From Desulfococcus sp. (lineage in GTDB: Bacteria; Desulfobacterota; Desulfobacteria; Desulfobacterales; Desulfosalsimonadaceae): DNA of 9,307 nucleotides. Of the stretch, positions 1 through 6,505 are shown piece after piece. Location of the stretch: contig JAHECJ010000052.1 in NCBI GenBank assembly GCA_024641805.1, positions 1-9,307 of the forward strand, in the 5' to 3' direction. Numbering within the stretch: position 1 is the stretch's first letter; every line of letters begins with the position of its first letter. The notes beneath the pieces are model-generated. The model did no database searches. It saw nothing but the letters and a program-made list of their open reading frames with translations, and was not told the origin of the DNA. The translations under genes and the position numbers were made by a program.

Positions 1-1
1 C

Positions 2-676
2 AGCCTTTTGCCGCTGTTCGAAATATTGCAGAAAACCTGCCGCCTGGAAGTTTCTTCTAAAGACAATGGAAAAGGATATCTATATTTTAATGATGGTCAC
101 CTCATTGATGCCCACCTTGAAGAATTAAGAGGCGAAGCGGCTGCACGGGAAATCGTGAAATGGGACCGTATTTTTGTAAAACTAAGCGAACTGCCAGAAT
201 GCCGCACTCGAAAGCGAGTTAAAACCTGCCTTATGGATATGGCCGGTGCAAGCTGGGACCTAAAAAAGGGGAAAGTGCTTGATACCATTATGCTGGCTCC
301 TGAATATCTCGTAAAGATTTTCAATAAATCTGTTGGAGAATTTAAACGGATAAATGGCTATCAGGCATTGGCGGTGGTCGGAGAGAAAGGAGAAATAATA
401 GTTTCTGATCAAAAAGATGAAAGCTTCCGGATAGACCGCCTGGTGGGTGATTTAAAAAAATTTTTTCCGGCTCCTGATAATTCCTCTGATTTTATAAATA
501 TTGATAAAGGTGAAGCATTTACGCTTCATAAACAACAATTCAATATTATTATTTTAAACCCCCAAAAAGCAACAAAACCCCGCTTCCAGTTGATTGGCGT
601 TACTTCAGCAAAGGGAAACTGGTTTTACATGAAAAAGAACATTGAAAAGCTGCTTGCTGAAATCGAAACTTTTTAA
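2..676 (+). CDS. PATAN (DUF4388)-type regulatory protein with roadblock-like C-terminal half; 5' end missing
   Basis: The reading frame is open to the left edge, so this is the 3' part of a gene. The TTG at position 8 is not a convincing start, because the two codons before it (Ser-Leu) fit the beginning of a PATAN/DUF4388 domain, whose first helix continues as PLFEILQK. Visible residues up to about 75 have the PATAN pattern: a short helix, a strand ending in GKGYLYFNDGHLIDAH, then GEAAAREIVKW and a strand-rich end. Residues from about 97 to 222 look like a roadblock/LC7-type alpha-beta fold, with YQALAVVGEKGEIIVSD, a helix, NIIIL and a closing helix. In the family, PATAN domains occur in bacterial signalling proteins, often behind receiver domains, and roadblock proteins often partner small GTPases. 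Any such N-terminal domain would lie outside the window. I see no clear terminator in 677-750, where it converges with hypA. The domain assignments come from pattern recognition; the exact role is unknown. Confidence 0.75.
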   Translation, partial: SLLPLFEILQKTCRLEVSSKDNGKGYLYFNDGHLIDAHLEELRGEAAAREIVKWDRIFVKLSELPECRTRKRVKTCLMDMAGASWDLKKGKVLDTIMLAPEYLVKIFNKSVGEFKRINGYQALAVVGEKGEIIVSDQKDESFRIDRLVGDLKKFFPAPDNSSDFINIDKGEAFTLHKQQFNIIILNPQKATKPRFQLIGVTSAKGNWFYMKKNIEKLLAEIETF

Positions 677-750
677 CTTTATTTTCTCCTTTTAACCAGC
701 TGAATTCCCGACCGTTCTTTTTTCTCCTTCATGACCTCAATCCGGTTGTT

Positions 751-1101
751 TCATATTGCCTCCAGGTTTTTAATAAAATATTCCCGTCCGGAGACCATGT
801 TTTTTCTTTCACTCCCGCATGACGGGCAGGCCAGTTTTTTGTCCTCTTTAAGGTTTGCCACATACGAGAAACCGCAGTCTGTGCACTTCATCACCACCGG
901 CGTTCTTTCAATCTTCAACCTGGCGCCTTCGGCAATGCCGCCTTTGGCCAGGTAATCAAAATACTGCTGCATCCATTTGTCTTCCAGGTCACTCAACTCC
1001 CCGACCTGCAGATGCACCGCAACCACTTTCTTCACCTTGTTGTCCGCCGCATGTTTTAAAACCACCTTGAGAATACTGTTGATCACCGGAAGTTCATGCA
1101 T
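751..1101 (-). CDS. hypA: HypA, nickel metallochaperone / zinc protein for [NiFe]-hydrogenase maturation
   Basis: This 116-residue protein has the usual HypA length. It begins MHE, placing the nickel-binding His2 and Glu3 at the required N-terminus. It carries the structural zinc site as two CxxC pairs, Cys73/Cys76 and Cys92/Cys95. HypA hands nickel to the large subunit of [NiFe]-hydrogenases together with the GTPase HypB, in the cytoplasm. The start is secure: the MHE sequence is essential, and a purine-rich GGGGGAG lies just upstream in the 11-base gap after the ferredoxin-like gene. That spacing means the two genes are translated from one message. Neither hypB nor any other hyp or hydrogenase structural gene is visible here, so HypA either serves hydrogenases encoded elsewhere or works with its neighbour. 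It converges with the first gene of the window. Confidence 0.95.
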   Translation of the reverse strand: MHELPVINSILKVVLKHAADNKVKKVVAVHLQVGELSDLEDKWMQQYFDYLAKGGIAEGARLKIERTPVVMKCTDCGFSYVANLKEDKKLACPSCGSERKNMVSGREYFIKNLEAI

Positions 1102-1112
1102 GGTTCTCCCCC

Positions 1113-2195
1113 TTATGCATATTTACTGTAATCCACCCCCCGCATCCTGGCCCTTCTTCTGTACCAGTCATTTTCATCCACCGGCGGCAGAACGATATCT
1201 TCCGCGTTTTTCCGGATCAGGGAGATGGCATCCGACGGGCAGGTGGAAACGCAGAGCCCGCATCCGATACATTTATCCTTATTGACCTCATACACATCTT
1301 CTTTTTCTTCAATGGCATAAACCTGGCAGCGTTCATCCTTGCATACGCCGCAACTGACGCATTCTTCCGGATCAATCACCGCATAATAATTGGAATTAAC
1401 CCCTTTGGCGCCGCTGTATTCATTCACTCCCCGCAATACACCGCAACAGCAGCTGCAGCAGTTGCAGATATAATAATGGCCCTTTTCAATATTGCTGGTC
1501 AAATGAACCAGACCCTGCTCTTCACTCATTTTTAAAATATCATAGGCTTCCTGCTTTGTGATCGGCCGGGCCTTTAACGGATGATCATCAAATAAATTGG
1601 GCACCGGCGCAATGGCCAGACAGACTTCCAGGGGACGGTCGCAGGGCTTGCCCAAAAGAGCGTGTTCTTTCTTACAGATACATTCGTTGACCGCAAACGA
1701 CTGACCTTTTTCAATGATCGCGGAAACCTGTTCAAACGGCATGGTGACTTCATTAGAATTGATTTCCCGTTCCACAGGTACCACATTCATCAGCGGCACT
1801 TTACTGTCAAAAAACTGGGGGCCGAATGTTGTTTCATATTCCCTGCACATTTCGGCAAAATCTTTGGTCATGTGCTTTAACTGAAATTCGAAAATGCCGA
1901 ACACCCAGGGCATCATTTTGTACACTCTGACCGTGCCGAAATCCACCCCGAAAATCTGGCCGTTTTCCCACATCCGCTTCAGGTGGTCATCCAGGCCTTT
2001 CAGAGCCCGGCCGGTTCGCTGGGCAATCTGCTCCGCAGTCTCAAACGACAGGCGCAGGTCACAAAACAGTTCCGCATCTTCGGGCTTAAAAACCGTCTTT
2101 AATATGTTTAATTCCACCCCGGTGTCGGATGCCGGAAACCCGTTGGGAAGGGTGTCCAAAACATTTGCCAGTTTTTTATAAACATCTTCACTCAT
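1113..2195 (-). CDS. Cysteine-rich 4Fe-4S ferredoxin-domain protein with winged-helix-like N-terminus
   Basis: This is a 360-residue iron-sulfur protein with no signal peptide or membrane segment, so probably cytoplasmic. Residues about 30-92 resemble a winged-helix fold (FETAEQIAQRTGRALKGLDDH, then a short hairpin). The middle holds two unusual cysteine groups: C172-x-C174, C185 and C192, then C244-x-CC-x-CCC at 244-251. The C-terminus is a 2[4Fe-4S] ferredoxin domain: C279/C282/C285 with C290, and C309/C312/C315 with C319-Pro. The first set has one extra residue before its fourth cysteine, and Gln instead of Pro follows it. The start is well supported by AAGGGGAGAT about 5 bases ahead of the ATG. 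It is followed after 11 bases by hypA, which suggests electron transfer or metal handling linked to hydrogenase maturation. That link is inferred from position only. I recognise the ferredoxin domain but not the specific family name. Confidence 0.9.
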   Translation of the reverse strand: MSEDVYKKLANVLDTLPNGFPASDTGVELNILKTVFKPEDAELFCDLRLSFETAEQIAQRTGRALKGLDDHLKRMWENGQIFGVDFGTVRVYKMMPWVFGIFEFQLKHMTKDFAEMCREYETTFGPQFFDSKVPLMNVVPVEREINSNEVTMPFEQVSAIIEKGQSFAVNECICKKEHALLGKPCDRPLEVCLAIAPVPNLFDDHPLKARPITKQEAYDILKMSEEQGLVHLTSNIEKGHYYICNCCSCCCGVLRGVNEYSGAKGVNSNYYAVIDPEECVSCGVCKDERCQVYAIEEKEDVYEVNKDKCIGCGLCVSTCPSDAISLIRKNAEDIVLPPVDENDWYRRRARMRGVDYSKYA

Positions 2196-2245
2196 TTTTA
2201 TCTCCCCTTTCTATGTTTTTGCCATATGCATTCATTTTAGTAATC

Positions 2246-2258
2246 CAGGCGACGCCTG
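2246..2258. repeat. Short perfect palindrome between tetR and the ferredoxin-like gene
   Basis: CAGGCG, one central base and CGCCTG form a perfect 6-base inverted repeat in the 64-base gap, 1 base beyond the tetR stop codon. As RNA it would give a 5-bp GC-rich stem with a 3-base loop. No run of T follows on the minus strand, so it is not a standard rho-independent terminator. It could protect or process a shared tetR-ferredoxin-hypA message, or be chance. Confidence 0.35.
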
Positions 2259-2259
2259 T

Positions 2260-2886
2260 TTATTCCGGCCGCAAGCCGTAAAACAGGGTCAGCACAACGG
2301 TCTGCTGCAGTTCCCTTAATTTTTTTTCATCGGTCTCCTGATCCGGTATATGATGATCAATGCGGAGCATGGCAAACCCGTGTACAATGGACCAGGCCGC
2401 CATGGCCATGTGGTGCAGGTCTCCAGCCTTTAACAGACCTTTTTTCTGGCAGATTTTTATTTTATCCCGGAGAAGCTGAAAAACGGGAATGGATTCGGGT
2501 TTGAACTCATCGCTAAAATAGGAATCATCGGACCGAGTTCCAAACATTACCCGGTAGTGGGAGGGATACTTTGAAGCAAAATCAATGTAGGACAATCCGC
2601 AAATAGCAAAATGGTCCAGCTCATTGCCTTTGTTTCCGGCGATCCGGTCTTCGGTCTGGGCAAGCATCATGTCAAAGCCTTCTTTGGCCACGGCAGCTAA
2701 AATGGCATTTTTATCCTTAAAGTGCCGGTATGGGGCTGTGTGGCTCACCCCGGCCCTTTGGGCGACTTGTCTTAAGGAAATATCTTTGGCGCCCTGTTCG
2801 GATATAATTTCCAGCGCCGTATCGATCAGAACGCGCCTCAGATTTCCGTGATGATAGGATTTTGTTTGATTTTTTTTAACGGTCAT
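2260..2886 (-). CDS. TetR/AcrR-family transcriptional repressor, WHG C-terminal type
   Basis: This 208-residue protein has the typical TetR length. The N-terminus reads YHHGNLRRVLIDTALEII, and the helix-turn-helix lies at about residues 37-56 (LRQVAQRAGVSHTAPYRHF), the strongly conserved DNA-binding block of this subgroup. The C-terminal ligand/dimer domain contains W165-S-I-V-H169-G170, the WHG signature. TetR proteins bind palindromic operators as dimers and release them on binding a small molecule. The gene stands divergent to the exporter operon, the usual arrangement for a repressor of efflux genes, but it also lies 64 bases ahead of the ferredoxin/hypA pair on the same strand and might be co-transcribed with it. 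A long palindrome overlaps its own promoter (2939-2973), which suggests autoregulation. The ribosome binding site before the ATG is weak (AAGA only). The ligand is unknown. Confidence 0.93.
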   Translation of the reverse strand: MTVKKNQTKSYHHGNLRRVLIDTALEIISEQGAKDISLRQVAQRAGVSHTAPYRHFKDKNAILAAVAKEGFDMMLAQTEDRIAGNKGNELDHFAICGLSYIDFASKYPSHYRVMFGTRSDDSYFSDEFKPESIPVFQLLRDKIKICQKKGLLKAGDLHHMAMAAWSIVHGFAMLRIDHHIPDQETDEKKLRELQQTVVLTLFYGLRPE

Positions 2887-2933
2887 TGATTCTTGCTGTC
2901 CGGTTTTTTTAATATCGTTTTACTTTTTCTCTG

Positions 2934-2962
2934 ACTTTAAAAAATAATGTTTACACTGTCAA
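2934..2962 (-). promoter_or_regulatory. Probable tetR promoter
   Basis: Read on the minus strand there is a perfect -35 hexamer TTGACA (2962-2957), exactly 17 bases, and TAAAGT (2939-2934), a 4-of-6 match to the -10 consensus. Transcription would start near 2927, about 40 bases before the tetR ATG. The -35 hexamer lies inside the palindrome at 2939-2973, so a bound repressor would block it. Confidence 0.6.
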
Positions 2963-2973
2963 CATTATTTTTT
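2939..2973. promoter_or_regulatory. Long palindrome, candidate TetR operator
   Basis: AAAAAATAATGTT (2939-2951) and AACATTATTTTTT (2961-2973) are exact inverted repeats of 13 bases. The 9-base centre between them is itself palindromic (ACA-C-TGT) apart from one mismatched pair, 2952/2960. The core reads AATGTTGACAGTGTAAACATT, 21 bases across its symmetry, when the minus strand is taken in two parts (AATGTTGACAG, then TGTAAACATT). This size and symmetry suit a TetR dimer. The same palindrome puts TTGACA on the minus strand and TTTACA on the plus strand, so it could control transcription both ways. Binding is inferred, not shown. Confidence 0.6.
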
Positions 2974-3118
2974 TAACTTTTTCCCTTTATTTATGCACCG
3001 GTTGTCCGGATGATCAAAAATTGAGCGGTTGCCTCAGCCATATCAACAGCCTGGCTAAAGGACTGCGTTTACGACCCTTTTTAAAACCGTTGCCGGCATA
3101 TTTGAATAACATATCGGA

Positions 3119-3147
3119 TTGACACTCAATTGTTTCCGATGTATAGA
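3119..3147 (+). promoter_or_regulatory. Probable sigma70-type promoter of the efflux operon
   Basis: A perfect TTGACA (3119-3124) is followed, after 17 bases, by TATAGA (3142-3147), a 4-of-6 match to TATAAT. Transcription would start near 3154. Starts of the tolC-like frame at 3130 (TTG) or 3139 (ATG) would then lie upstream of the transcript, which favours the later ATG at 3226. Confidence 0.55.
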
Positions 3148-3225
3148 TTGTTCCCAAAACAGAGAGTTCTTATCTCCGCGACACAAAAGAAACTCAAGGA
3201 AAAAAAGAAAGCGAGCGAACGCCAT

Positions 3226-4539
3226 ATGCGAATGAAATGGATTCGATTGACCGTTCTTTTAATCCTGGTGCTCGCCTGGCCGGTTCGACCCGGAACGGCG
3301 GAAAGCAGGTTCAGCCTTGACGATTGCATCGAAACGGCTCTAAAAAATCAGCCGAGCATGCGAGCCGCCCAGGCAGGTTTGGAAGCGGGCAAAGGCCGCG
3401 AGAAGCAGGCCTCCTCCCGCTATCTGCCCCAGGTCGCGGCAAGCACGGGTTACGCGGAGGCTCACCAGAATGGCGGTGCCTTAGGAGATACTTTTACCAA
3501 AAGCTACAGCTCGTCTTTATCCGTCACTCAAACGATTTATGACTTCGGCCGGACCGGTAACGCTTATGATTCGTCTCGCCTGAGCGCACAATCGGCGGCT
3601 TTGGACGCGGAGCGGGTAAAGCAGGATGTGATATTTAACGTGAAGCAGGCCTATTTCGATTTGCTTCAGTCCCAAAGACTTGTCGGTGTTGCCCGAAAAA
3701 CACTGGAACAGTCTGAAAGTCATCTCAAACAGGCCGATGCCTTCTATCAGGCCGGTTCCAAGCCCATATTCGACGTGACCCGCGCCGAAGTAGAGGTGAA
3801 CAGCATGCGGCTCAATCTCATCAACGCAAACAATCGCACGCGAATAAGCGGTATGGCCTTAAACAACACCATGGGCCTCGACCCGGAAGGCCAAATCGAT
3901 ATCGATGACAGCCTGACGGTCTGGCCGGCCATCCCTTCCCTGGAAAAGATCAAAGCTGAAGCCCTTGAAAACCGTCCGGACCTGCGAAAAGCCGAATCGG
4001 ACATCGCGGCAGCAGCCGCGAACATACTGGCGGAAGAATCGAATTATCTGCCGGCTATCTCCCTCAACGGCAATTACAACTGGGCGAACGGCACAACTGA
4101 AATGGGAATATATCAGGGTGATGTGGGAAACAGCTGGAACGCGGGGGTCGCCCTTTCCCTTCCTCTGTACGAAGGCGGTCTCACCTCCGGCAAGGTAAGC
4201 GAGGCGAAATCAAACCAGCGATTGCTCGTAGCGCAGCGGGACATGCTCAGACAGACTATTCTAATCGATATCTGTCAATATTACGCGGATATGGAAAGCG
4301 CGAAAGTCCGCATCGAGGTGATGGAAAGCTCTCGCCAAAAAGCCGCGGAAAACCTGGCCATCGCCCAGGGACGATATGAGGAAGGCGTCGGGCCATACAT
4401 CGATGTGACGGATGCTCAGGTTTCCTCGATAAAAGCCGAAACGGATTATGTGCAATCCCTCTACGATTTCCAACTTGCAGCGGCGAGACTTCTAAAGGCA
4501 ATGGGAAAAGGGGAACAACTCGAAGGAGCGGTGGAATGA
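3226..4539 (+). CDS. TolC-family outer-membrane efflux channel protein
   Basis: From the ATG at 3226 this is a 437-residue outer-membrane factor. The start is chosen because a classic signal peptide begins here (MRMK, a hydrophobic stretch of about 14 residues, then a small-residue cleavage region PGTAES). The earlier in-frame starts add 32 highly charged residues ahead of it and coincide with the promoter. An alternative ATG lies at 3232; neither has a strong ribosome binding site. The mature part has the two repeated outer-membrane-efflux domains: the first from FSLDDCIETALKNQPSMRAAQ, the second from about ENRPDLRKAESDI, each with long Ala/Gln/Glu-rich helices. A YxDFG-type beta strand (IYDFGRTG) lies in the first and LPLYEGG in the second. 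TolC-family trimers form the channel through the outer membrane. Its stop overlaps the adaptor start by 4 bases, which indicates translational coupling. Confidence 0.93.
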   Translation: MRMKWIRLTVLLILVLAWPVRPGTAESRFSLDDCIETALKNQPSMRAAQAGLEAGKGREKQASSRYLPQVAASTGYAEAHQNGGALGDTFTKSYSSSLSVTQTIYDFGRTGNAYDSSRLSAQSAALDAERVKQDVIFNVKQAYFDLLQSQRLVGVARKTLEQSESHLKQADAFYQAGSKPIFDVTRAEVEVNSMRLNLINANNRTRISGMALNNTMGLDPEGQIDIDDSLTVWPAIPSLEKIKAEALENRPDLRKAESDIAAAAANILAEESNYLPAISLNGNYNWANGTTEMGIYQGDVGNSWNAGVALSLPLYEGGLTSGKVSEAKSNQRLLVAQRDMLRQTILIDICQYYADMESAKVRIEVMESSRQKAAENLAIAQGRYEEGVGPYIDVTDAQVSSIKAETDYVQSLYDFQLAAARLLKAMGKGEQLEGAVE

Positions 4540-5636
4540 AAACGGTTGGCAAGCTGATAAAAAGTAAACTTATCTGGCTCCTGTTGATCGGGACGGCTGT
4601 TGCGTTGGGATGGTGGGGGCTGGGCGGAAAGAAAGCAATCATGGTCAAAGTGACCGAACTCAAGCCAGGCGAACTCCGTGTCATTGTGAATGCGACGACC
4701 ACATCCACGGTCACATCAGAAAGAGAAGCAACCTTGTCGGCCCAGCGCACCGGTCGTGTTGTCAAACTCCCGGTTCGGGAGGGAGACATGGTCAAAGCCG
4801 GGGACCTTATCGCCCAGCTCGATTTGAGCGAGGAATCGGTTCAGACCAGAAGCAACCTGGCCCAGAGCAAAGCGACCTTTGAAGAAGCTGAAAAAAACAA
4901 AATCCGTGCGGAGGCCTTGTTCCAGAAAAACATGATTGCCCAGCAGGACCTGGATGCGGCCCGCAGGACCCATGAAATCGCAAAGGCACAATACCGGGCG
5001 GCCAGGGCTGATGCCGAAGTAAAACAGGATTATTCCATCATTCGCACCCCTTTTGACGGCGTTCTCGCGGAGAAGTACACAGAGGTCGGCGAAATGCTGC
5101 TTCCGGGAAAGCAGATCGTGATGATCGTTGATCCTGAAAGCATCTATGTGCTCGCCACCATCGATGAAGTCGATGTGGGCAGACTTAGCCCGGATCAGCC
5201 CGTCAGCATTTCTGTCGATTCGTTTCCGGGTGAAACATTTCAGGGGCATGTGGGCCGGATATCACCTATTGTGAGCGGCGGCAAGCTCGAAACCCGCACG
5301 GCGGACGTCTGGGCCTATTTCAATGAAAAGCAGCCGAAGATAAAGCCCGGAATGTCGGCGGATGTGGAGATACTGGTGATGAAGCTTGCGGATGTCCTTT
5401 CCGTACCTTCCCAGGCCATCATCGAAAGAGACGGGAAAAAACAGATTTATTGCGCCGAAGGCACGGCCTTAAAGCCCGGCGACACGACTTTAGCAAAATT
5501 AAAGCCGGTTGAAATCGGCGAGACCAATTGGAGTTTCACACAGATAACCGGCGGTGTTGCGGCAGGGGAATACATTATCACAACCCCTGAAGCACAAGGT
5601 CTGGAGAACGGCGCGAAGGTGGAAATTGAGCAGTAA
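4536..5636 (+). CDS. HlyD/MacA-family periplasmic adaptor (membrane fusion) subunit
   Basis: This 366-residue protein links the inner-membrane transporter to the TolC-type channel. One N-terminal membrane anchor covers about residues 11-29. The lipoyl half-motifs flank a helical hairpin: first half about 66-97 (GRVVKLPVREGDMVKAGDLIAQLD), hairpin about 100-165, second half about 166-198 (IIRTPFDGVLAEKYTEVGEML). A beta-barrel follows (about 205-285, ending near IKPGMSADVEI), then a membrane-proximal domain (PSQAII onward). The hairpin is relatively short, as in MacA-like adaptors. The ATG overlaps the previous stop (ATGA), with GGAG just ahead. About 190 bases separate it from the ATPase gene, unlike the tight coupling elsewhere in the operon. 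MacA-like assignment is favoured over an RND adaptor because an ABC ATPase and FtsX-type permease follow. Confidence 0.93.
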   Translation: MKTVGKLIKSKLIWLLLIGTAVALGWWGLGGKKAIMVKVTELKPGELRVIVNATTTSTVTSEREATLSAQRTGRVVKLPVREGDMVKAGDLIAQLDLSEESVQTRSNLAQSKATFEEAEKNKIRAEALFQKNMIAQQDLDAARRTHEIAKAQYRAARADAEVKQDYSIIRTPFDGVLAEKYTEVGEMLLPGKQIVMIVDPESIYVLATIDEVDVGRLSPDQPVSISVDSFPGETFQGHVGRISPIVSGGKLETRTADVWAYFNEKQPKIKPGMSADVEILVMKLADVLSVPSQAIIERDGKKQIYCAEGTALKPGDTTLAKLKPVEIGETNWSFTQITGGVAAGEYIITTPEAQGLENGAKVEIEQ

Positions 5637-5728
5637 CATAATAAAGACGACTGAATCGTAAAAAGCCGGATTTCAACGGAAAAGAATAAACGTTCAAATT
5701 CAATTCGTGCGAATCTCGAGGAATGAGG

Positions 5729-5743
5729 AGTACATATTGTACT
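5729..5743. promoter_or_regulatory. 15-base palindrome in the gap between adaptor and ATPase genes
   Basis: AGTACA-TAT-TGTACT is a perfect 6-base inverted repeat with a 3-base centre, about 85 bases before the ATPase ATG. A smaller inverted repeat, ATTCG-TG-CGAAT, lies just upstream at 5704-5715. Neither is followed by a T run, so neither is a standard terminator. The larger one could be an operator or an RNA processing hairpin. No convincing -35/-10 pair accompanies it. Confidence 0.3.
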
Positions 5744-5827
5744 TTGAATGACGGGAGATGAAGCGCAACACAGAAGTTGGACTTTTTACGGAGCCGTCAA
5801 AGATAAAGGGCGCGCGGAAATCACACG

Positions 5828-6505
5828 ATGATCGAACTCGTCAACATAACCAAAACCTACCGCATGGGATCGATGGACATCACCGTATTGACGGATATTT
5901 CGCTGAACGTTCAACGCGGAGAATTCATCGCCGTTATGGGACCTTCCGGTTCAGGCAAATCGACCCTCATGAATATTCTGGGGTGCCTGGATCGCCCCAC
6001 GAGCGGCGTCTACTATTTTGAAACGCGCGAAATCAGCACCCTGACCGATGATGAGCTGGCATCGGTCCGAAACACAAAAATCGGATTTGTATTCCAGACC
6101 TTCAATCTGCTTCCACGCTTTTCAGCGCTGAAAAATGTGGAGGTGCCGTTGATCTACAGCGGCGTCCCGGCCCGCCGGCGACAGGAGCGGGCCGCACCTT
6201 TGCTTGAAAAAGTCGGACTTAAAACACGCATGCAGCATAAACCCACGGAATTGTCGGGCGGGCAGCAGCAGCGTGTGGCCATCGCCCGCGCCCTGGTGAA
6301 CAACCCGTCCCTGCTTCTTGCCGACGAACCCACGGGCAACCTGGACAGCAGTTCGGGCGAAGAAATCTTAAAGATCCTTTCCGAACTCAACCACCAGGGG
6401 GTTACCATCATCCTCGTAACCCATGACCCGGAGGTTGCCGCCCAGTGCAATCGGATCATCAACGTCAAGGACGGGCGGATCATCAATGACCAGGTGAATG
6501 CATGA
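5828..6505 (+). CDS. ABC transporter ATP-binding subunit, LolD/MacB type
   Basis: This 225-residue stand-alone nucleotide-binding subunit has every catalytic motif intact: Walker A GPSGSGKST at 38-46, Q-loop Gln90 (FVFQTFNLLP), signature LSGGQ at 142-146, Walker B LLLADE at 162-167 with catalytic Glu167, D-loop GNLD, and switch His199 (VTHDPE). The pattern MIELVNITKTYRMG at the start and LLPRFSALKNVEVPLIYSG in the middle is typical of the LolD/MacB/FtsE group, which drives mechanotransmission rather than substrate passage through the membrane. The start has GGAA about 8 bases ahead, and an in-frame stop lies shortly upstream, so no longer version is possible. It overlaps the permease start by 4 bases. 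In classic MacB, ATPase and permease are one polypeptide; here they are two. Confidence 0.96.
   Translation: MIELVNITKTYRMGSMDITVLTDISLNVQRGEFIAVMGPSGSGKSTLMNILGCLDRPTSGVYYFETREISTLTDDELASVRNTKIGFVFQTFNLLPRFSALKNVEVPLIYSGVPARRRQERAAPLLEKVGLKTRMQHKPTELSGGQQQRVAIARALVNNPSLLLADEPTGNLDSSSGEEILKILSELNHQGVTIILVTHDPEVAAQCNRIINVKDGRIINDQVNA

Larger units (their letters stand above)
2887..3225. other. Divergent regulatory region between tetR and the efflux operon
   Basis: This 339-base stretch has no credible gene. It is AT-rich near tetR, where the operator palindrome and the tetR promoter lie, and it contains the efflux promoter at 3119-3147 followed by an approximately 70-base leader. The middle part, about 2980-3118, shows only short chance-level repeats such as CCGG-TTGT-CCGG at 2998-3009; I see nothing further I can support there. 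Confidence 0.6.

Noticed and set aside
677..750. Possible terminator between the PATAN gene and hypA
   Set aside because: There are T-rich tracts but no stem ahead of them on either strand.
2998..3009. CCGG-TTGT-CCGG motif in the divergent region
   Set aside because: The self-complementary 4-base arms are too short to call an operator.
4256..4795. 179-codon minus-strand frame across the tolC-adaptor junction
   Set aside because: It is antisense to two genes with clear family patterns, is rich in Pro, Ser and Arg as expected for a shadow frame, and has no domain pattern.
5777..5807. TTGGAC...GATAAA as a promoter for the ATPase and permease genes
   Set aside because: The spacing of 19 bases is poor and both hexamers match weakly.
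5758..6021. 87-codon plus-strand reading frame starting in the adaptor-ATPase gap
   Set aside because: Only its first 23 codons lie outside the ATPase gene; the rest reads the ATPase in another frame and gives a His/Arg-rich sequence with no recognisable pattern.
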